Assembly: GCA_001781715.1 (NCBI GenBank)
Contig: MFMD01000029.1
Coordinates: forward strand, 1 to 8,346
Origin: Candidatus Kaiserbacteria bacterium RIFCSPLOWO2_01_FULL_55_19
GTDB lineage: Bacteria > Patescibacteriota > Minisyncoccia > Phycocordibacterales > Phycocordibacteraceae
Direction of reading: 5' to 3'
DNA length: 8,346 nt
This document shows positions 5,401 through 8,346 of this stretch, in pieces. The translations under genes and the position numbers were made by a program. The notes beneath the pieces are model-generated. The model ran no database searches, was not told the origin of the DNA, and was given only the letters and a program-made list of their open reading frames with translations. Positions within the stretch are counted from its first letter, which is position 1, and each line of letters opens with the position of its first letter.

Positions 5401-7327
5401 AGTGAACCAAAACCATATTCGCAATTTTTCTATTATTGCCCATGTTGACCATGGCAAATCGACGCTGGCCGACCGTCTGCTTGAACGCACAGGAACGATC
5501 CCTGAGCGCATGATGCGCGACCAAGTCCTTGACCGTATGGACCTGGAGCGCGAGCGCGGCATCACGATTAAGATGCAACCCGTCCGCATGGTGTGGCGGC
5601 AACCCCATACGGAAGCATCAAGCACCAAGCACGAAGCACGAAAAGATGCCGGTTTCGGATTTGGTGCTTCGAATTTCGAATTTCAAGATTCAGAATATAT
5701 TCTGAACTTGATAGATACTCCCGGGCACATCGATTTCTCCTATGAAGTATCACGCGCGCTTCACGCGGTTGAGGGAGTACTCCTCCTCGTTGATGGAACG
5801 CAGGGGGTGCAGGCGCAAACCCTCACAACGCTCGCGATGGCCGAGGCGCAGGGGTGTACGATTATCCCCATCGTTTCTAAAATAGACTCGCCGGCCGCGC
5901 GCGTGAACGAGGTAAAAGCCGAGCTTGCGAAATTGGTACATATGCCAGCGGACGCGGTGCTCACTGTGTCAGGGAAGACTGGTGCGGGCGTGAGTGAGCT
6001 GCTTGAAGCGATTGTGAAGAAGATACCTCCTCCGCGCACCACCTCTGGAAGGTCTGACCTTCCAGAGGTGGAAGGTCAGACCTTCCAGACAAGTGAACCG
6101 CGCGGGCTTATTTTTGACTTCTCCTATTCTACGCATCGCGGGGTTGCGGTGTATTTGCGCGTGTTTGACGGGACCTTTAAGAAGGGACAATCGCTAACCT
6201 TCCGTGCGGCAGGGAAGGAGTTTGTCGCGCTTGAGACGGGCATCTTCACCCCCGGCGAGACACCGGCAGACTCTATTTCTGCGGGCGAGATAGGGTACAT
6301 CGTAACCGGCATAAAGGAGCCGGGCGTGGTTGCGGTAGGCGACACGATAGGGCTCCTTAAGGGCTCCCTGCCCGCACTTCCAGGCTATGAGCGGGTGCGG
6401 CCAGTGGTCTGGGCGTCGGTCTACCCCGAGAGTCAAGATGACCTCCCGTTTCTACGGAAATCGCTCGCGCAGCTGCGGCTCTCGGACTCCTCACTCTCCT
6501 TTGAAGAGGAATCCTCGGGTGTGCTCGGGAGGGGATTCCGCTGTGGCTTCCTCGGGCTTCTCCATCTTGAAATAATTACGGAGCGCCTCCGGCGCGAATT
6601 CAGCCTCGCGCTCATCGTTACTATCCCAACAATCTCATACATCGTCACGAGGACGAACGGCGCGCGCGAGACCATCTACACCCCGGCGAAGTTCCCTGAA
6701 TATGGCGATATTCTGAAGATTGAAGAGCCATGGGCGCGCGTCATCATCATCACGCCGCCTGCCTCGCTCAGTGCACTCATCCAGATGCTCTATGATCACG
6801 AGGCGGTGACGCTCGCAACGGAGACCTATGGGGACGGACGCGTTGAAATGGATATTGAAATGCCGCTTCGGGAACTGATGCGCGGTTTCTTTGATAAGCT
6901 GAAGAATGTTTCTTCGGGCTACGCATCGCTTTCGTACGAGATACTTGCCGAGCGGGAAGCGGATGTGGTTCGGCTTGATGTTCTTATTGCCGATGAACCG
7001 GTGCCTGCCTTTGCGCGCGTCATTGCCCGCCGCCGCGTGGTAGAAGAAGGAGACAAGATGGTTGAGAAACTGCACGGCATCTTGCCCCGACAACTCTTTG
7101 TCACCAAGATTCAGGCCCGCGCGCTTGGGCGCATTATCGCGTCGCGGTCACTCTCGGCGATGCGCAAGGATGTTACGGGTTATCTCTATGGCGGCGATGT
7201 GTCGCGCAAGAACAAGCTCCTGGACAAACAGAAACGGGGCAAGAAGAAGCTCCTTGAGCGAGGCAGAGGGAAGGTGAATATTCCGGAAGAGGTCTTTATG
7301 AAGATGGTCCAGTCTTCTGCCGACTAG
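5369..7327 (+). CDS. lepA: Elongation factor 4 (LepA) with two repeat-derived insertions
   Basis: Ribosome-binding translational GTPase that back-translocates or rescues stalled ribosomes. At 652 residues it is about 50 longer than E. coli LepA (599). G domain: G1 AHVDHGKST (24-32), G2 RGITIK around Thr66, G3 DTPGH (116-120), G4 SKID (170-173; the family has NKID), G5 SGKTG (201-205). Downstream are the family blocks GIFTPGE, FRCGFLGLLHLEII, TETYGDGRVEM and the C-terminal MRKDVTGYLYGGDVSRKNKLL and GKKKLLERGRGKV. The excess length is two in-frame insertions: about residues 78-108 between MVWR and YILNLIDTPGH, where E. coli has about seven residues, and about 224-242 between KKIPPPR and PRGLIFDFSY. 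Both coincide with palindromic DNA repeats. The frame stays open and other conserved blocks are intact, so the protein is probably functional. The ATG is chosen for its -10 box; GTG at 5402 is an unlikely alternative. Confidence 0.95.
   Translation: MDNSRNNFSNGVNQNHIRNFSIIAHVDHGKSTLADRLLERTGTIPERMMRDQVLDRMDLERERGITIKMQPVRMVWRQPHTEASSTKHEARKDAGFGFGASNFEFQDSEYILNLIDTPGHIDFSYEVSRALHAVEGVLLLVDGTQGVQAQTLTTLAMAEAQGCTIIPIVSKIDSPAARVNEVKAELAKLVHMPADAVLTVSGKTGAGVSELLEAIVKKIPPPRTTSGRSDLPEVEGQTFQTSEPRGLIFDFSYSTHRGVAVYLRVFDGTFKKGQSLTFRAAGKEFVALETGIFTPGETPADSISAGEIGYIVTGIKEPGVVAVGDTIGLLKGSLPALPGYERVRPVVWASVYPESQDDLPFLRKSLAQLRLSDSSLSFEEESSGVLGRGFRCGFLGLLHLEIITERLRREFSLALIVTIPTISYIVTRTNGARETIYTPAKFPEYGDILKIEEPWARVIIITPPASLSALIQMLYDHEAVTLATETYGDGRVEMDIEMPLRELMRGFFDKLKNVSSGYASLSYEILAEREADVVRLDVLIADEPVPAFARVIARRRVVEEGDKMVEKLHGILPRQLFVTKIQARALGRIIASRSLSAMRKDVTGYLYGGDVSRKNKLLDKQKRGKKKLLERGRGKVNIPEEVFMKMVQSSAD
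5611..5706. repeat. Interspersed repeat in frame within lepA (same family as in rnpB)
   Basis: It shares AAGCACCAA (5620-5628), AAGCACGAAGCAC (5627-5639), TTTCGGATTT (5653-5662) and GAATTTCGA (5671-5679) with the rnpB insertion at 45-142. AAGCACCAA pairs with TTGGTGCTT (5661-5669) as a 9-bp stem. An 18-bp perfect palindrome TTCAGAATATATTCTGAA (5689-5706) lies at the downstream boundary and runs into the conserved YILNL codons. It encodes about 30 extra LepA residues of low-complexity character (A-S-S-T-K-H-E to N-F-E-F-Q). Confidence 0.75.
6039..6089. repeat. Tandem palindromes inserted in frame within lepA
   Basis: Bases 6039-6071 form a 33-bp palindrome, perfect except for its single central base (6055). 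Bases 6069-6087 form a second, 19-bp palindrome centred on 6078. The two share a 21-base unit (6046-6066 and 6069-6089) with core GGAAGGTC-N-GACCTTCC, identical apart from the central base, repeated with a 23-bp period. The DNA encodes about 17 residues (T224 to about Q240) at the junction of the G domain and domain II of LepA, where other LepA proteins have a short linker. Confidence 0.85.
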
Positions 7328-7328
7328 T

Positions 7329-7337
7329 TGCTATACT
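7329..7337 (+). promoter_or_regulatory. Extended -10 promoter of the FtsB-like gene
   Basis: TGC-TATACT begins two bases after the lepA stop codon and ends six bases before the next ATG. It predicts a leaderless mRNA and means the septum gene need not depend on lepA transcription. No -35 is evident. Confidence 0.6.
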
Positions 7338-7343
7338 AGGGAA

Positions 7344-7682
7344 ATGCGCGCGAAACAGTGGCGACAAGGGGTGCTTATTGGTATTCTCCTTCTCGTTGCC
7401 TTCTGGCTTGCAACGAGTATTTGGGGGCTCTTTGCCAAGGCCCATGTCGCCGTATCGGAGGCGCAGGAGGCGGCGTGGCAGTACCAAGCGCTTAAGGAGC
7501 GCAGGGCGGTGCTTGAAGCGAATCTGGCGGCACTCAACACCCCGCGCGGGGAGGATGCCGCCATTCGGACATCCTTTGGCGTTGCGCGGCCGGGAGAGGA
7601 GGTGATTGTGGTCGTGCCGCCGGCGCCAGCGACTACCACGAAACCTCTCTCGTGGTGGGAGAAGATACTGAGTTGGTTCTAA
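7344..7682 (+). CDS. FtsB/DivIC-like septum formation initiator protein
   Basis: A 112-residue protein with the layout of FtsB/DivIC: a short cytoplasmic N-terminus (MRAKQWRQ), one membrane segment (about 9-30), an extracytoplasmic coiled coil (about 32-66, including YQALKERRAVLEANLAAL) and the family block AIRTSFGVARPGEEVIVVV (73-91), comparable to the conserved end of the DivIC domain. A Pro/Thr linker and a C-terminal WWEKILSWF follow. By family it acts in the divisome with FtsL and FtsQ-like partners to activate septal peptidoglycan synthesis. It has no Shine-Dalgarno; the ATG follows a TGCTATACT box by six bases. Its TAA is one base before tRNA-Gly. Assignment rests on architecture and the short C-terminal motif, since the family is poorly conserved. 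Confidence 0.75.
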   Translation: MRAKQWRQGVLIGILLLVAFWLATSIWGLFAKAHVAVSEAQEAAWQYQALKERRAVLEANLAALNTPRGEDAAIRTSFGVARPGEEVIVVVPPAPATTTKPLSWWEKILSWF

Positions 7683-7683
7683 A

Positions 7684-7754
7684 GCGGGTATGGTTTAGTG
7701 GTAGAATGCGACCTTCCCAAGGTTGAGACCCGGGTTCGATTCCCGGTACCCGCA
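7684..7754 (+). tRNA. tRNA-Gly (anticodon CCC)
   Basis: A complete cloverleaf: acceptor GCGGGTA (7684-7690) with TACCCGC (7747-7753), a D arm with AGTGGTAGA, anticodon stem CGACC/GGTTG (7709-7713, 7721-7725) with loop TTCCCAA and anticodon CCC (7716-7718), and T arm CCGGG-TTCGATT-CCCGG. The discriminator base is A (7754), followed by CC then G, so CCA is only partly encoded. It reads GGG codons. It starts one base after the FtsB-like stop codon and is probably processed from the same transcript. A weak GATACT (7664-7669) could be its own -10. Confidence 0.95.
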
Positions 7755-7800
7755 CCGATATTTCTGCCTGCACTGAGGATCCCTTCTTAGGGCGACGTAG

Positions 7801-7809
7801 TGTGGATAA
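7801..7809 (-). promoter_or_regulatory. Second DnaA-box-like 9-mer, upstream of the glutaredoxin gene
   Basis: TGTGGATAA again, identical to 1170-1178, about eight bases before the extended -10 of the glutaredoxin gene. It may be a DnaA box acting on transcription or a promoter-associated word of this genome; the sequence alone cannot say. Confidence 0.35.
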
Positions 7810-7816
7810 CTCCGCA

Positions 7817-7825
7817 TGCTATACT
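7817..7825 (+). promoter_or_regulatory. Extended -10 promoter of the glutaredoxin gene
   Basis: TGC-TATACT, 20 bases before the ATG at 7846. Transcription starting near 7832 would give a 5' leader of about 14 bases without a Shine-Dalgarno, the only protein gene here with a clear short leader. An in-frame ATG at 7816 lies inside this promoter and is unlikely to be used. Confidence 0.55.
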
Positions 7826-7845
7826 GGGCGCATAACTCTATAGAC

Positions 7846-8088
7846 ATGAACAAATCCGTCACTATTTACAGTACGCCGACCTGCCACTTCTGCCAGATGA
7901 CCAAAGATTTCCTTAAGGGCAAGGGCATTGCTTATACCGAATTTGATGTCGCGCACGACCTTGAGAAGCGTCAAGAAATGATTCAGAAATCGGGTCAGAT
8001 GGGCGTGCCGGTTATCTTCGTTGGCGATGAGATGATTATCGGTTTTGACCAGGAGAGGCTCGTGTCTACTCTTGGCATCACCGCATAA
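7846..8088 (+). CDS. Glutaredoxin-family thiol-disulfide oxidoreductase
   Basis: An 80-residue single-domain thioredoxin fold of the glutaredoxin/NrdH type, a cytoplasmic dithiol electron carrier. The first strand (VTIYSTPTC) leads to the redox site C13-H14-F15-C16; the second site residue is His where many glutaredoxins have Pro. The cis-proline loop QMGVPVIFVGDEMIIGFD (51-68) contains Val54-Pro55 and the GFD that follows the last strand. There is no signal peptide or membrane segment. The electron donor is not evident from the sequence, and whether it reduces ribonucleotide reductase or other proteins cannot be told. The start at 7846 was chosen because the protein then begins at the first beta strand and lies after the promoter. 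tRNA-Arg follows five bases after the stop. Confidence 0.9.
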   Translation: MNKSVTIYSTPTCHFCQMTKDFLKGKGIAYTEFDVAHDLEKRQEMIQKSGQMGVPVIFVGDEMIIGFDQERLVSTLGITA

Positions 8089-8093
8089 CATCC

Positions 8094-8165
8094 GCCCCTA
8101 TAGTTCAACGGATAGAACAGCCCCGTCCTAAGGGGTAGATGCTGGTTCAATTCCGGCTAGGGGCA
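8094..8165 (+). tRNA. tRNA-Arg (anticodon CCT)
   Basis: Acceptor GCCCCTA (8094-8100) pairs with TAGGGGC (8158-8164). The D arm contains AACGGATAGAA. Anticodon stem GCCCC/GGGGT (8120-8124, 8132-8136) with loop GTCCTAA gives anticodon CCT (8127-8129), reading AGG. The T arm is GCTGG-TTCAATT-CCGGC. The discriminator is A (8165), followed by CC then T, so CCA is only partly encoded. It lies five bases after the glutaredoxin stop, and the next promoter begins immediately after its CC. Confidence 0.95.
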
Positions 8166-8167
8166 CC

Positions 8168-8176
8168 TGCTATACT
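8168..8176 (+). promoter_or_regulatory. Extended -10 promoter abutting tRNA-Arg
   Basis: TGC-TATACT begins at the third base after the tRNA-Arg discriminator; any -35 would lie in the tRNA T arm. It precedes the ATG at 8181 by four bases and the one at 8187 by ten. Confidence 0.55.
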
Positions 8177-8180
8177 GAAC

Positions 8181-8346
8181 ATGTCTATGGACCCAGAGCT
8201 GAAGCGAGAGCTGGATATGATTCGGGCGCTCGCGAAGGAGAATCACGACATGCTCCGCGCTATTCGCCGAGACCAGTGGCTCGGGTTTATCGGGCGGGTC
8301 ATTGTGTGGATTATCGTCCTTGCGCTCCCGCTCTACCTCTACCAGC
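8181..8346 (+). CDS. Small coiled-coil membrane protein, 3' end outside window
   Basis: The first 55 codons are visible. A charged helical N-terminus (DPELKRELDMIRALAKENHD), likely coiled coil, is followed by LRAIRRDQWLGF and a hydrophobic segment (about 35-54, GRVIVWIIVLALPLYLY) that runs to the window edge. This resembles short single-pass proteins of unknown function common in Parcubacteria; I cannot name a function. Either ATG at 8181 or ATG at 8187 could be the start. With the -10 ending at 8176, a typical transcription start near 8183 would favour 8187, which would make the leader about four bases. Confidence 0.7.
   Translation, partial: MSMDPELKRELDMIRALAKENHDMLRAIRRDQWLGFIGRVIVWIIVLALPLYLYQ

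Noticed and set aside
7635..7656. Hairpin ACCACGA/TCGTGGT near the end of the FtsB-like gene as a terminator
   Set aside because: It lies inside the coding region, has an 8-base loop, and is followed by GGGAGAAG and not a T-run.
7781..7792. CCCT-TCTT-AGGG stem-loop after tRNA-Gly as a terminator
   Set aside because: The stem is only four base pairs, with no T-run after it.
7816..7845. N-terminal extension of the glutaredoxin from ATG 7816
   Set aside because: The extension would start within the extended -10 promoter, and its ten residues precede the normal first beta strand without family similarity.

Overview
The window looks like a compact genome of the Candidate Phyla Radiation (Patescibacteria), most likely a Parcubacteria lineage. 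The pointers are: genes almost back to back, no convincing Shine-Dalgarno sequences, -10 boxes 4-7 bases before start codons (leaderless mRNAs), an O-antigen-ligase/TPR fusion next to MurJ, a FtsB-like gene next to a tRNA, and a small CxxC glutaredoxin. TGA ends murJ, so the standard bacterial code fits. The lineage is inferred from gene content and style, not from a database search.

Layout. Positions 1-384 (minus strand) hold most of an RNase P RNA gene (rnpB), cut at its 3' end by the window edge. Upstream on the same strand is a REP-associated-type (Y1/HUH) transposase gene (424-1095), whose HUH histidines are both asparagine. After a 156-base intergenic region with paired palindromes and a DnaA-box-like 9-mer, the plus strand carries an O-antigen ligase-like membrane protein with C-terminal TPRs (1252-3621), the lipid II flippase MurJ (3647-5323), elongation factor 4/LepA (5369-7327), a FtsB/DivIC-like septum protein (7344-7682), tRNA-Gly(CCC) (7684-7754), a glutaredoxin (7846-8088), tRNA-Arg(CCT) (8094-8165) and the start of a small coiled-coil/membrane protein (8181 to the edge).

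Functionally, the protein genes are envelope and division functions (glycan polymerisation or ligation, lipid II export, septum assembly), mixed with translation functions (LepA, two tRNAs, and RNase P RNA to process tRNA 5' ends) and one redox protein. Most genes appear to have their own promoter, often an extended -10 of the form TGnTATACT, so this is a packed series of short units rather than one long operon.

The most interesting layer is repetitive DNA inside conserved genes. One interspersed repeat family, rich in AAGCAC(G/C)AA and TTTCGGATTT words, lies inside rnpB where the P16/P17 arm normally sits. The same family lies in frame inside the GTPase domain of LepA. LepA also carries a second in-frame insertion made of two near-perfect palindromes. 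rnpB has two nearly identical hairpins flanking its conserved CR-I segment. A related palindrome sits in the -35/-10 spacer of the transposase promoter. This resembles the Rickettsia palindromic elements in outline: small palindromic repeats tolerated inside both essential RNA and protein genes, here beside a transposase with an altered active site.
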